Positions 17,437 to 26,921 are shown, numbered from the stretch's first letter. The stretch: 40,850 nt of DNA from Sphingobacterium siyangense (GCF_007830445.1 NZ_VLKR01000044.1:1-40850); one strand, 5' to 3'. Program-made: numbers and translations. The notes: generated from the letters alone by a model not told the origin.

Positions 17437-19437
17437 ATGATGGGTTCTCTGGGAGATTTAAGACGACGGCTTCGAAAGGACAATCCGCGATGGGTTATTT
17501 TATTGATCGATATGTGGTTTGTGTTTGCGAGTTATGTGTTTTCAAATTATGTTGTTAACAACTTCAGGGGAGTATTTGACGTAGCTTTGATGTTGAAAAA
17601 GGTGGTTCTGGTACTTCCTATTTATCTTATTGCTTTTCTTTGTTACAATACATTTAAGGGTATTGTAAGACAAACTGGGATTCGTGATACGATCAAAATC
17701 TTTAAAACAGTGGCTTCATCCTATGTGATTTTAATGGTGCTCACATTTTTGATCAAGGCTGTTTTTGAGAAAGGTACGGTGGCAGGTGATTATCTTCGCT
17801 TATCCTATGGCGTTTTGACCATGCAGGCTTGTATTTTATTGGTTATTATGGTAGGCGCACGGGTCGTTTATCGCACCATCTATGAGTATCTCTTTTTACC
17901 GGCGAGAAAAGGTGAAAATGTACTGATATTCGGTGCCTCACGCCCAGGTTTGGTTTCTTATTCCTTGTTAAAAGAAGATCAGCGTATCAAATATCAGGTT
18001 GTCGCTTTTGTGGAAGATAAGATCTCGCGTATTGGCAAGCGTCTTGCAGGATTGAAAATTCGTGATATTACAGAAATATCAAAAGAATTTGTTGAAAAAA
18101 ATCAGATTTCCCAAGTTATTATTGCTGTTGAAAACAACGATCCCGAACGATTGGAATATGTGTCGGATTGGTTCCAAAATATTGGACTGGAATTGAAGAT
18201 TATGCCTTCGGCCCGGATTTTACTTAATTCAGGTGCCAAACGTGAAATCAGGCCATTGAAGATTGAAGATTTATTGGGACGCAAGCCAATCAAATTGGAT
18301 CACCCCGAGATCGAAGAAGAGATGCAAGGAAAAGTGATCCTGGTGACCGGTGCTGCTGGATCTATCGGTTCGGAGCTGGCCCGCCAAATTGCCAGACGTC
18401 ACTATAAGACCTTGATTTTGTTAGATCAAGCCGAATCAGCGCTATATGATATCCAACAATCGATTAAGACTACACAACCTGAGCAGATGCACTGCGTGGT
18501 AGGTGATGTGCGTAACTATGCCTTTATGCAGCAGATATTTGCGCAATACAAGCCCGATTTGGTATTTCATGCAGCAGCTTATAAGCACGTTCCTTTAATG
18601 GAGGCAAACCCGTACGAGTCTATTCAGACAAATGTATTGGGTAGCAAAAATGTGGCTGATCTTTGTATGCACTATGGCACTAAAAAGATGGTGATGGTAT
18701 CGACGGATAAAGCTGTAAATCCAACGAATGTCATGGGGGCAACAAAACGCATGGCTGAAATCTATGTCAGTAGCTGCAGTGGTAAATCAACTACCAGTTT
18801 TATCATTACACGTTTTGGAAATGTACTGGGTTCAAACGGTTCGGTTATTCCGCTCTTTGAGAAACAGATGGCTGATGGTGGTCCGCTGACCCTGACCCAT
18901 CCTGAAATTACCCGTTTCTTTATGACGATACCCGAAGCGTGTCAATTGGTTCAGGAGGCCGGTGTGATGGGAAAAGGAGGCGAGATCTTTGTGTTCGATA
19001 TGGGAAAATCTGTTAAGATTATTGATCTGGCAAAACGCATGATCAAATTGAAAGGTTATCGCTACCCGGAAGATATTGATATTAAAATTGTTGGATTACG
19101 TCCGGGCGAGAAAATTTATGAGGAATTGTTGGCAAATAATGAGAATACGGTGAAGACCCACCATCCAAAGATTATGATCGCAAAAGTAAATCATGATGAA
19201 TTGTCGCTTAAGGCAGAGCGTATTAATTCGATTTGCCAGCAGATTTTGGATGCGGATAAACAATTGCCAGATTTTATGGCGCTTGTTGCCGGAATGAAGC
19301 AGATTGTACCAGAGTTTAAATCTCAAAATTCAGAATATGAGGTGCTGGATACACAGGAGGGGAAGGAAGAAATAGAAATGCTGGATGAGGCGCCGGCAGA
19401 GGTGCCAGTTTATTCTTTAGTAAAGAATGTATTATAA
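17437..19437 (+). CDS. membrane-anchored UDP-sugar 4,6-dehydratase/epimerase (CapD/FlaA1/WbpM type)
   Basis: A ~666-residue inner-membrane enzyme that makes the activated first sugar of a surface polysaccharide. Four membrane helices occupy residues 18-135, then a Rossmann CoA-binding-like domain (ENVLIFGASRPGL), then a catalytic short-chain dehydrogenase domain with the NAD motif VTGAAGSIGSE at about 300. The active region reads VSTDKAVNPTNVMGATKR, characteristic of this long family. The C-terminus is an acidic tail. ATG at 17437 or 17440 is preferred over an in-frame GTG at 17428. A terminator at 19481 separates it from the rhamnose genes. The exact sugar product cannot be read from the sequence. 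Confidence 0.9.
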   Translation: MMGSLGDLRRRLRKDNPRWVILLIDMWFVFASYVFSNYVVNNFRGVFDVALMLKKVVLVLPIYLIAFLCYNTFKGIVRQTGIRDTIKIFKTVASSYVILMVLTFLIKAVFEKGTVAGDYLRLSYGVLTMQACILLVIMVGARVVYRTIYEYLFLPARKGENVLIFGASRPGLVSYSLLKEDQRIKYQVVAFVEDKISRIGKRLAGLKIRDITEISKEFVEKNQISQVIIAVENNDPERLEYVSDWFQNIGLELKIMPSARILLNSGAKREIRPLKIEDLLGRKPIKLDHPEIEEEMQGKVILVTGAAGSIGSELARQIARRHYKTLILLDQAESALYDIQQSIKTTQPEQMHCVVGDVRNYAFMQQIFAQYKPDLVFHAAAYKHVPLMEANPYESIQTNVLGSKNVADLCMHYGTKKMVMVSTDKAVNPTNVMGATKRMAEIYVSSCSGKSTTSFIITRFGNVLGSNGSVIPLFEKQMADGGPLTLTHPEITRFFMTIPEACQLVQEAGVMGKGGEIFVFDMGKSVKIIDLAKRMIKLKGYRYPEDIDIKIVGLRPGEKIYEELLANNENTVKTHHPKIMIAKVNHDELSLKAERINSICQQILDADKQLPDFMALVAGMKQIVPEFKSQNSEYEVLDTQEGKEEIEMLDEAPAEVPVYSLVKNVL

Positions 19438-19480
19438 GCAGAAAAGTTTTTATATAATTAACAATATAAAGAAATGAAAG

Positions 19481-19504
19481 GCCTTCTTATGGAAGGCTTT
19501 TTTT
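19481..19504 (+). terminator. Rho-independent terminator
   Basis: A short stem GCCTTC / GAAGGC with a TTATG loop followed by seven T. It lies 44 bases after the dehydratase stop codon and upstream of rfbB. Confidence 0.7.
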
Positions 19505-19540
19505 GTATTTTAGCGAATTATTTGATGCATTCATCATTCG

Positions 19541-19555
19541 TAGACCAATGGTCTA
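19541..19555. promoter_or_regulatory. inverted repeat just upstream of rfbB
   Basis: TAGACC-AAT-GGTCTA is a perfect 6-bp-arm inverted repeat ending 20 bases before the rfbB start codon. It could be an operator or a leader hairpin; nothing else supports a choice. Confidence 0.35.
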
Positions 19556-19575
19556 AACGAGTCTATAGTTAATAT

Positions 19576-20631
19576 ATGAATAAAACAATTTTAATTACGG
19601 GTGGGGCTGGCTTTATAGGCTCACATGTGGTACGTGAGTTTGTGTTAAAGTATCCCGAATATCAGATTGTTAATCTGGACGCTTTGACCTATGCTGGTAA
19701 TCTGGAGAATTTAAAAGATATCGAACATTTTCCTAATTATACCTTTGTTAAGGCGGATATTACCGATCAGCAGGCTGTCTCGGCAATTTTTCAAGAATAT
19801 CAGCCCGATGGTATTATTCATTTGGCGGCGGAGTCCCATGTCGACCGCTCAATTGTCGACCCAATGGCTTTCGTCATGACCAACGTAATTGGAACGGTCA
19901 ATTTATTGAACGCCGCCCGGATAATCTGGAAGGATAATTTGGAAGGAAAACGTTTTCATCACGTGTCAACAGATGAGGTGTTTGGCGCGCTCGGTGATAC
20001 GGGTTTTTTTACCGAAGAAACAAAATATGATCCGCACTCACCGTATTCAGCTTCCAAAGCAAGTTCTGATCATTTTGTGCGGGCTTACCACGATACCTAC
20101 GGCTTGCCCATTGTTTTGACAAACTGCTCCAACAATTATGGACCGAATCATTTCCCCGAGAAATTGATTCCGTTGTGTATTCATAATATTTTGAATAATA
20201 AATCACTACCTGTTTATGGTGATGGAAAATATACCCGCGATTGGTTATATGTCATTGATCATGCAAAAGCCATCGATCTCGTTTTTCATGAAGGTAAAAA
20301 TGGGGGCTCCTATAATGTTGGTGGATTTAATGAGTGGCAAAATATAGACCTGATCAAAGAGCTGTGCAAACAAATGGATGAGAAACTGGGGCGTGAAAAA
20401 GGCTCTTCGGCACAATTGATTACTTTTGTTAAGGACCGACCAGGCCATGATTTGCGTTATGCAATTGATGCAACGAAGATCAATAAGGAGTTGGGCTGGA
20501 AGCCTTCCGTAACTTTTGAAGAAGGTTTGTCACGGACAATAGACTGGTTCTTATCCAATCAGGAGTGGTTGGCGCATGTGACCTCTGGGGATTATAAAAA
20601 CTATTACGACAATCAATATAAAGATGCATAA
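19576..20631 (+). CDS. rfbB: dTDP-glucose 4,6-dehydratase
   Basis: A 351-residue cytoplasmic NAD-dependent enzyme converting dTDP-glucose to dTDP-4-keto-6-deoxyglucose, the second step to dTDP-L-rhamnose. It has the NAD motif ITGGAGFIGSHV at the N-terminus, DALTYAGNLENL, AAESHVDRSI, the STDEVFG active-site segment and the catalytic YSASK (Tyr157, Lys161). The C-terminal NVGGFNEWQNIDLI and DRPGHDLRYAID are typical. First gene of four, 2 bases before the next start, so clearly an operon. Gene order B-C-D-A is complete. Confidence 0.96.
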   Translation: MNKTILITGGAGFIGSHVVREFVLKYPEYQIVNLDALTYAGNLENLKDIEHFPNYTFVKADITDQQAVSAIFQEYQPDGIIHLAAESHVDRSIVDPMAFVMTNVIGTVNLLNAARIIWKDNLEGKRFHHVSTDEVFGALGDTGFFTEETKYDPHSPYSASKASSDHFVRAYHDTYGLPIVLTNCSNNYGPNHFPEKLIPLCIHNILNNKSLPVYGDGKYTRDWLYVIDHAKAIDLVFHEGKNGGSYNVGGFNEWQNIDLIKELCKQMDEKLGREKGSSAQLITFVKDRPGHDLRYAIDATKINKELGWKPSVTFEEGLSRTIDWFLSNQEWLAHVTSGDYKNYYDNQYKDA

Positions 20632-20633
20632 GA

Positions 20634-21188
20634 ATGACGTATACGGAAACTAAATTAAAGGGCTGTTTTATACTCGAACCGACCGTATTTGAAGATGAAA
20701 GAGGTTATTTTTTTGAATCATTTAATGAAACGAAACTAAAGGCGATTCTCGGTTATACACCACACTTTGTGCAGGATAATCAATCCAAATCACAGTTTGG
20801 TGTGGTGCGTGGCTTGCATATGCAAGTTGGAGAGCATGCACAGGCAAAATTGGTCCGTGTTGTGGAAGGTAGCGTATGGGATGTCGCTGTTGATGTTCGT
20901 CCGGGATCACCTACCTTTGGACAATATATTGGCATTGAACTTTCTGCTGAAAATAAAAAACAATTATTTGTGCCTAGAGGCTTTTTGCATGGCTTTTCTG
21001 TATTGTCCGAACATGCGGTCTTTTTCTATAAATGTGACAACAACTATCATAAAGAGTCGGAAGATGGGGTAAACCCGTTGGATCTGGAACTTTCGATTGA
21101 CTGGCAAATTCCTGCCGAACGAATGATTCTCTCCCAAAAGGATCAGGAGGCACAATCCTTTGAAGGGTTACGTTTGAGATTAATATGA
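20634..21188 (+). CDS. rfbC: dTDP-4-dehydrorhamnose 3,5-epimerase
   Basis: A 184-residue cupin-type epimerase acting third in dTDP-L-rhamnose synthesis. Motifs are PTVFEDERGYFFESFN, FVQDNQSKSQFGVVRGLH with catalytic His62, GSVWDVAVDVR, and FVPRGFLHGFSVL. The substrate-binding part FYKCDNNYH is present. The residue after RGLH is Met where many homologues have Tyr or Phe. The start lies 2 bases after the rfbB stop. Confidence 0.95.
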   Translation: MTYTETKLKGCFILEPTVFEDERGYFFESFNETKLKAILGYTPHFVQDNQSKSQFGVVRGLHMQVGEHAQAKLVRVVEGSVWDVAVDVRPGSPTFGQYIGIELSAENKKQLFVPRGFLHGFSVLSEHAVFFYKCDNNYHKESEDGVNPLDLELSIDWQIPAERMILSQKDQEAQSFEGLRLRLI

Positions 21189-21194
21189 TAGGAT

Positions 21195-22052
21195 ATGCGG
21201 ATTGTTATAACCGGAGCTTCAGGACAACTTGGCTCAGAACTAAAAGATCTTTTGCTGGATAATATCGAAAAGGAGTGTTATTTTCTGGATCGAAAACAAT
21301 TACCATTGGATCAAATTCAAATCATACAGCAAATTTTGGCGATGTATGAGCCAGATCTTATTATTCATGCAGGAGCTTATACGGCTGTCGATAAGGCTGA
21401 GGAGGATCAGGTAAATGCTGATTTGGTGAACCACGCATCTTGTGAAGAGATCGCACAATACTGTCATCTACATGGTACACGTCTAATCACTATTTCGACA
21501 GATTATGTTTTTGATGGATCTTCGGCTACTGCTTTAACAGAAACTGCCGAAACTGCCCCCATCAATGTATATGGTCAAACGAAACTGGCGGGAGAACAGG
21601 TAATTCAGAAATGGTGCCCCGACGCCATCATCATACGTACCTCTTGGGTTTATTCCACCTACGGCAAAAATTTTGTTAAGACCATGTGTCGTTTAATGGA
21701 TGAGCGTAAGGAAGTAGGTGTCATTAACGATCAAATTGGAAGCCCTACCTATGCGAAGGATCTGGCCTTGGCAATCGTAAAAATAGTGGATTCTTCTAAA
21801 TGGGAGGGCGGTATTTATCATTATAGCAATGAAGGTGAGATTTCTTGGTACGACTTTGCTGTAGCGATACGTGATTTCCGTTCGTTCGATTGTGAAGTAA
21901 AACCGATTCCCACAAGTGCCTACCCGACACCTGCACGCAGGCCAAAGTATTCCTTACTCGATAAGTCGAAGATCAAGGCTATTTTTGCAGTTGAGGTACC
22001 CAGTTGGGAGATAAGTCTGGCTAAAATGCTAGCCGAAGAGTTTAAAAATTAA
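21195..22052 (+). CDS. rfbD: dTDP-4-dehydrorhamnose reductase
   Basis: A 285-residue NAD(P)H-dependent reductase giving dTDP-L-rhamnose, the last step. It has ITGASGQLGSEL, HAGAYTAVDKAEED, ISTDYVFDGS and the catalytic NVYGQTKLAGE (Tyr-x-x-x-Lys). The C-terminal YPTPARRPKYSLLDKSK is typical. It starts 6 bases after rfbC. Confidence 0.95.
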   Translation: MRIVITGASGQLGSELKDLLLDNIEKECYFLDRKQLPLDQIQIIQQILAMYEPDLIIHAGAYTAVDKAEEDQVNADLVNHASCEEIAQYCHLHGTRLITISTDYVFDGSSATALTETAETAPINVYGQTKLAGEQVIQKWCPDAIIIRTSWVYSTYGKNFVKTMCRLMDERKEVGVINDQIGSPTYAKDLALAIVKIVDSSKWEGGIYHYSNEGEISWYDFAVAIRDFRSFDCEVKPIPTSAYPTPARRPKYSLLDKSKIKAIFAVEVPSWEISLAKMLAEEFKN

Positions 22053-22065
22053 GAATAATCAAAAT

Positions 22066-22938
22066 ATGAGTACTATGAAAGGAATTATATTGGCAGGAGG
22101 CTCAGGAACACGACTACATCCACTTACGTTGGCAGTAAGCAAACAGCTGATGCCTGTATATGATAAGCCGATGATCTATTACCCGCTGTCAACCTTGATG
22201 CTGGCCGGGATACGTGAGATTTTGATTATATCGACGCCTCAGGATCTTCCGAATTTTAGGAAATTACTGGGCGATGGGTCACAATTGGGGTGTCGATTTG
22301 AATATAAAGAGCAACCAAGTCCCGACGGATTGGCGCAAGCATTTTTATTGGGCGAGGAATTTATTGGCGATGATAAGGTGGCCCTTATTCTCGGAGACAA
22401 TATTTTCTATGGATCGGGTTTATCGAAGCTTTTACAGTCTTGTGCTGATCCCGATGGAGGTGTTGTTTTTGCATATCCTGTACAGGATCCGGAGCGTTAT
22501 GGTGTGGTCGAATTTGATGAAACAAATAATGTTATTTCGATTGAGGAAAAGCCACAATCGCCAAAGTCGAATTACGCTGTGCCCGGAGTTTATTTTTATG
22601 ACAACGAAGTGGTTACTATCGCCAAGAACATAGAGCCTTCTCCTCGCGGTGAACTGGAGATCACAGATATCAATAAAGAGTATCTTCGCCGTGGTAAATT
22701 GAAGGTCGGTATTTTTGATCGTGGTACAGCTTGGCTGGATACAGGAACGATACAGTCGCTCATGCAGGCAGGACAATTTGTACAAGTGATTGAGGAGCGG
22801 CAAGGGATGAAAATAGGAGCAATTGAAGAGGTCGCTTACAGAATGGGCTACATTGATGGACAACAATTGCTAAAAATTTCAGCCCCGCTCTGTAAGTCGG
22901 GGTATGGAGAGTATTTGAAACGGATTATAAAATCATAA
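22066..22938 (+). CDS. rfbA: glucose-1-phosphate thymidylyltransferase
   Basis: A 290-residue nucleotidyltransferase making dTDP-glucose from dTTP and glucose-1-phosphate, the committed first step of the rhamnose route. The N-terminus GIILAGGSGTRLHPLT is the nucleotide-binding loop; SKQLMPVYDKPMIYYPLSTL, LGDNIFYG, YGVVEFD, EEKPQSPKSN and GTAWLDTG are all family signatures. ATG at 22066 or at 22075 (Met-Lys-Gly) are both possible. It is the last gene of the operon and converges on a lipoprotein gene 12 bases away. Confidence 0.95.
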   Translation: MSTMKGIILAGGSGTRLHPLTLAVSKQLMPVYDKPMIYYPLSTLMLAGIREILIISTPQDLPNFRKLLGDGSQLGCRFEYKEQPSPDGLAQAFLLGEEFIGDDKVALILGDNIFYGSGLSKLLQSCADPDGGVVFAYPVQDPERYGVVEFDETNNVISIEEKPQSPKSNYAVPGVYFYDNEVVTIAKNIEPSPRGELEITDINKEYLRRGKLKVGIFDRGTAWLDTGTIQSLMQAGQFVQVIEERQGMKIGAIEEVAYRMGYIDGQQLLKISAPLCKSGYGEYLKRIIKS

Positions 22939-22950
22939 ATTGCTCTCTCT

Positions 22951-23361
22951 TTATTGCTTTATATAAGCTTCATAGGCATTGCTGAGCACTTCCCCTTTTT
23001 CATTAACCCGGTTAAGTGTCCTATCGTTTACCAGCACATAACGTAGGGATAGCTTTTGCTGATTTTTTGTTGTAGTAATCACAAGATCTTTATTGTCGGT
23101 GAGGGTATACGTACCTTCCTCTTTAAGACCAGTAATACGTTCTCCCTTTAGCTGCACAATTTCATAATTATTACTTTTTTTGAAGTTAATCCGAAGATAA
23201 TTATCACCTCCACCGTAAATAATTTCTGCATCCATGTCTTTGCGAAGCCAAGATGTCTCAGTGAGCATATCATCTTCCTGGAAGACAGCATTTTCATTAG
23301 ACCCACAGCGTATAAAGGTAAATGAGGTCGCGATAAATAAAATAAATATGAGTTTTCTCAT
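22951..23361 (-). CDS. small lipoprotein of unknown function
   Basis: A 136-residue lipoprotein: signal peptide MRKLIFILFIATSFTFIRC with Cys19, then SNENAVFQEDD. The rest is a small beta-rich domain (NYLRINFKKSNNYEIVQLKG, GTYTLTDNKDLVITTTKN) resembling lipocalin-like or META-like domains that hold a strand pattern W...G.Y.L.....L.I. No family recognised with confidence. A 16-bp perfect palindrome sits 36 bases upstream of its start. Confidence 0.65.
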   Translation of the reverse strand: MRKLIFILFIATSFTFIRCGSNENAVFQEDDMLTETSWLRKDMDAEIIYGGGDNYLRINFKKSNNYEIVQLKGERITGLKEEGTYTLTDNKDLVITTTKNQQKLSLRYVLVNDRTLNRVNEKGEVLSNAYEAYIKQ

Positions 23362-23396
23362 GATGTAAAAGGTTAGAATGTATTATAATATAGCCC

Positions 23397-23412
23397 ATGC
23401 GAAATTTCGCAT
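23397..23412. promoter_or_regulatory. 16-bp perfect palindrome upstream of lipoprotein gene
   Basis: ATGCGAAATTTCGCAT is identical on both strands and lies 36 bases before the start of the minus-strand lipoprotein gene, where an operator would act. It has no loop, so a DNA-binding site is more likely than an RNA hairpin. Confidence 0.45.
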
Positions 23413-23500
23413 TCTTACGTCAAATATAAAATCATTAATTTCTAATTAATATAGACCCTGGGGTTCTATTTTTTTAGTCGATCTTAAGGAAAAACTTTGT

Positions 23501-25429
23501 TTATCTTGGAATATGGATCGTGAAAGTACTCCCGAATCCAATACGACTTTCAATCGTTATAGAACATTTTATTCGGTTTGCAAATTCGTGACATAACATT
23601 AAACCTATACCATTTCCTTTTTCCTCGAGGGTCCCATCAAGACTATGTTGCTGTTGCATACCTTTCAGTGTCCTAATTTTTGTTTCATCCATGCCTACGC
23701 CCTGGTCTGTTATTGAAATAAGGATTTTGCTATCGGTTTCATGTTGTTCAAAAATAATGGCTTTACCACTAAAGCTAAACTTGATGGCGTTGTTAAAAAT
23801 ATTTCGGATGATAAATTCAAATCGTTTAAGGTCACTATGGATGGATAAGTTTGGAGAAATTTTGATGTCTATATATAACTTTTTCAAGTTTATTCGATCC
23901 ATGAAAAGACTCTCGCAGTCTTTAATAATTTGATAGGGAAAGATTTCCTGTATATCAAGCTTCTCATTAGCCATTTGTTGTGAAGACCATACAAGCAAAC
24001 TATCGAGCATTTTGGATACAGCAGTAAGCTGATTGCCAATAGTGATCAACATACTTTTAATTTCATGCGCTGGTAGGTCAACGATTTTTGAAACGGAGAG
24101 TAAGGCCTGAAATGAAGATAAAGGGCTTCGCAAATCATGCGACACGACAGAAAAGATACTGGCCCGAAAGCGATCTGCCTGGACCAATTCGGCGTGTTGC
24201 TGCTTGATTTCCGTCGCCTGTTCATCTACTTTCAATTTCTCCTGATGTAATAATCTATTCTTTTTGATCAGCAAAATGATCATCACCAAAAATATTAGGA
24301 GAACAAAAAAGGTCAATAACCCGATCAGCTTTATCCAATGGGCTTCACGCTTTACATTCGCGTTTTTTAATAACAGATTTTTATTTTCAAGCTCCTTCTT
24401 TTCGCTTTCATATTTTTCCCGAAGTTCTTCCCGAATCCTTACGCGGAGGACTTCTGCATCTTCATGAAATTTGCGATCTGAGCTATCCTGATCGCTGAGA
24501 ATTAAATGCTCATCCTGTGCTTTGATCGCTTTAGCTATCTTGTCAAAATCTCCCTGAAGGTCTTCCGTTAAGTTGGTGAAACCGCTTTTGGCGATAATGC
24601 GCTTGATAAGGGTTACTTCTTTTGCCGCCAGATCAAACCGCTTTTCTTTGACATAAATATTCGCGCGGTTGATACGGGCATAACTTTCGCCAACAGGATC
24701 TTCTTTCTTGGTGGTGATGTCTATCGCGAGGTCGGTATAATAGGTACTCCATTCAAGCTTATCTGCCTTGAGATAGAGATAGCTTAATAGAATATAGGTA
24801 TTGAAAAGATCAACTTCAGGCGCATTTGCTTTGCAGAATTCAACCGTTTTTACCAAATAATCGATGGCTTTGGTTACATCTTGCTTCTTTCCTCCATTCA
24901 ATGCATTTTGGGCATATATATTTCCGATATTGGTTGAGATATTGGCTCGGTTTCTTGTATCACGCAGCTCTTTGGAGAGATCTAGTGCACGCTGGTAATA
25001 CTTTAAGGCCTGATCGGGGTCATAACTCTTGTTGAATACATTGCCTATATTCAGGAAAGAGAGCATCATCCCTTTCCTGTCGTTGCGTTCTTCCCGCTTT
25101 TTGAGTACTTTAAAGTGTGTTTTTATGCTTTCATCAAAGTTATTTAACTTCAGATATATAACACCTTGTAGATTTAATAAATCAATTTGCAAAGGTTCGA
25201 ATTTTTTTTCACTGATGAGACTCAATCCTTTGGAAACGATTTCCTGTGCTTCTTGGGGATTACTGCGGTAAATTTCTGAGGCAACTTTATAATACGCCAA
25301 TATTCGGGTCGAATCGTTACTTGCCTCCGATAGCTGCTTATCTACCTTGTCCCAGCCAGTGTTTTGGGAATATGCATGATGGGTGAAGAACAATATGGTA
25401 AAAAATAATAGGGTGGTTAAACGATGCAT
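23501..25429 (-). CDS. TPR-containing sensor histidine kinase
   Basis: A 642-residue membrane kinase. The signal peptide ends HAYS-Q; residues about 30-310 form TPR-type helices (LLNLQGVIYLKLNNFDESIK, NIGNVFNKSYDPDQALKYYQ, ANISTNIGNIYAQ). A coiled stretch precedes one membrane helix (about 364-387), and a second coiled coil leads into the kinase core. The H-box is SVVSHDLRSPLSS with His431, the N-box NIFNNAIKFS, and G-boxes DQGVGMDE and GNGIGLMLCHEFA. No response regulator gene is adjacent, so it is an orphan here; the nearest one is at 30116. The input signal is unknown. Confidence 0.9.
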   Translation of the reverse strand: MHRLTTLLFFTILFFTHHAYSQNTGWDKVDKQLSEASNDSTRILAYYKVASEIYRSNPQEAQEIVSKGLSLISEKKFEPLQIDLLNLQGVIYLKLNNFDESIKTHFKVLKKREERNDRKGMMLSFLNIGNVFNKSYDPDQALKYYQRALDLSKELRDTRNRANISTNIGNIYAQNALNGGKKQDVTKAIDYLVKTVEFCKANAPEVDLFNTYILLSYLYLKADKLEWSTYYTDLAIDITTKKEDPVGESYARINRANIYVKEKRFDLAAKEVTLIKRIIAKSGFTNLTEDLQGDFDKIAKAIKAQDEHLILSDQDSSDRKFHEDAEVLRVRIREELREKYESEKKELENKNLLLKNANVKREAHWIKLIGLLTFFVLLIFLVMIILLIKKNRLLHQEKLKVDEQATEIKQQHAELVQADRFRASIFSVVSHDLRSPLSSFQALLSVSKIVDLPAHEIKSMLITIGNQLTAVSKMLDSLLVWSSQQMANEKLDIQEIFPYQIIKDCESLFMDRINLKKLYIDIKISPNLSIHSDLKRFEFIIRNIFNNAIKFSFSGKAIIFEQHETDSKILISITDQGVGMDETKIRTLKGMQQQHSLDGTLEEKGNGIGLMLCHEFANRIKCSITIESRIGFGSTFTIHIPR

Positions 25430-25547
25430 GGCTAGTTTGTTTCAATAAAACAGTAAAAATAAAAAAAACTATTAAATACAATGAACTTCACGAATATAAA
25501 ACCATGCTGGACAAACAGGGAAGATAATTGATTATATTTACAGCCAA

Positions 25548-26657
25548 ATGTCTGAGTCCAAAAGAATTTACCAAATCGATCTGTTTCGTTTTATTGCAGC
25601 ATCTGCCGTCGTATTATATCATTATTTATATCGGGGGTATGCAGCCGGAAATATGTCGCTATTGGGTTTCGATGGCGTCGGAGAATATTTTAAATACGGC
25701 TACCTGGGTGTAGACTTATTTTTTATCATTAGTGGTTTTGTGATTGCTTTTTCCATCAAACATCTTTCACTGCGGAAGTTCTGTTATTCCCGCTTCAAGC
25801 GTTTGTATCCGATGTATTGGATTTGTTTGCTGTTGACTTTTATCGTTTCTTATTTGTGGGGCGCACCGCGTTATCATGTCACATTTACACAACTATTGGC
25901 CAATCTGACCATGGTGCAAAAACTATGGGGACAGGGGGATGTCGATGGCGCTTATTGGTCACTTTATGTGGAGTTGAAGTTTTACCTGATCATCGCTTTG
26001 TTTCTAATTCTGAATCGATTTAAAAAAATAAGCTTGGATTACTTGGTTTATTTTTGGTTGCTATTGTCCAGCCTACGCTTTTTTGTTGGGCCTTCGGAAA
26101 TTTATGACGCAATCCATGAGTTTTTTTTACTCGACTGGAGTGCGTATTTTATTGCGGGAATTATATTCTGCCAGATTTTTCTGCATGGACCAAAAGTCCA
26201 GCATTTTGTCGCTTTACCTTGGTGTTTGTACATTTCCATCGATGGTGCTGTGGGGCGTATTCATTGGCTGGAACGCACTTTTCACAGTGACTTTTCCCCT
26301 TATATTATTGGTGCGACCATCGTTGTGTTTTACCTACTCATGTTACTGGTTTCCTGTAAAAAACTGCAGGCGATCAATTCGTCTGGATTTGTTAAAATTG
26401 GCATGTTGACCTATCCGCTGTATTTAATCCATCAACACATCGGCTTTATTATTTTTAATCACCTGTATCTGTATCTGAATAAATACCTGCTCCTTTCAGG
26501 TGTTATCATTCTTATGCTCGCCGTGGCTTATCTGCTGAGCGATCGGATTGAACCGCGGATCATGAAGCATTTTCGTAGCATATTGGCGTTTTTACCTCTC
26601 CTGGCTGGCGGTAGGAGTTGTGGGCCCGTGGACGACAGTAGACTCGACGGACAGTAG
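25548..26657 (+). CDS. acyltransferase 3 family membrane protein
   Basis: A 369-residue integral-membrane acyltransferase without an SGNH domain. It has QIDLFRFIAASAVVLYHYLY, GYLGVDLFFIISGFVI, SRFKRLYPMYWICLLLTF and GAYWSLYVELKFYL, the standard family order with catalytic His in YHY. About ten membrane helices fill the sequence; the last ~15 residues (GRSCGPVDDSRLDGQ) are polar. Probably modifies a surface glycan. It is divergent from the histidine kinase gene and monocistronic. A TATATTTAC at about 25532, 16 bases before the ATG, may be its -7 element. Confidence 0.9.
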   Translation: MSESKRIYQIDLFRFIAASAVVLYHYLYRGYAAGNMSLLGFDGVGEYFKYGYLGVDLFFIISGFVIAFSIKHLSLRKFCYSRFKRLYPMYWICLLLTFIVSYLWGAPRYHVTFTQLLANLTMVQKLWGQGDVDGAYWSLYVELKFYLIIALFLILNRFKKISLDYLVYFWLLLSSLRFFVGPSEIYDAIHEFFLLDWSAYFIAGIIFCQIFLHGPKVQHFVALPWCLYISIDGAVGRIHWLERTFHSDFSPYIIGATIVVFYLLMLLVSCKKLQAINSSGFVKIGMLTYPLYLIHQHIGFIIFNHLYLYLNKYLLLSGVIILMLAVAYLLSDRIEPRIMKHFRSILAFLPLLAGGRSCGPVDDSRLDGQ

Positions 26658-26735
26658 TTAAAATCTGGAGAATATCGGCTAAAATAAACCTATGTATAAT
26701 AATGTAGAGTCATTAATTTTATAAATGTCAAATAG

Positions 26736-26888
26736 ACAGCAATACAGAAAATATTCTTCGATTTTGGAAGCTTATTAATTGGAAGCTTATTAATAGTGAT
26801 TGCTTTTCTTCTTGTTCGTCTTCTGTTGAAGACAATCAAGGAAAAGGATACGGTAATAGCTTTCACCGGGCTAGAGGGTGATCTTTAA
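26736..26888 (+). pseudogene. short transmembrane frame without a start codon
   Basis: The frame between a stop at 26733 and a stop at 26886 encodes a clear membrane helix, GSLLIGSLLIVIAFLLVRLL, followed by KTIKEKDTVIAFTGLEGDL. There is no ATG in frame; a GTG at 26796 would cut the helix. In a different frame just upstream, ATG at 26725 encodes a basic peptide MSNRQQYRKYSSILEAY and stops at the start of the helix. The two could be one small membrane protein broken by a frameshift. The helix part contains a 15-bp tandem duplication. Confidence 0.3.
26764..26793. repeat. 15-bp perfect tandem duplication
   Basis: TTGGAAGCTTATTAA occurs twice in direct succession. It lies upstream of the GH127 gene, within the short transmembrane frame, where it duplicates five codons (GSLLI GSLLI). 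Confidence 0.9.
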
Positions 26889-26921
26889 ACAATAAATCAT
26901 TAGCGAATAAAAGATAGCGAT

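Noticed and set aside
22432..22866. 144-codon minus-strand frame inside rfbA
   Set aside because: It is the antisense shadow of a highly conserved enzyme gene.
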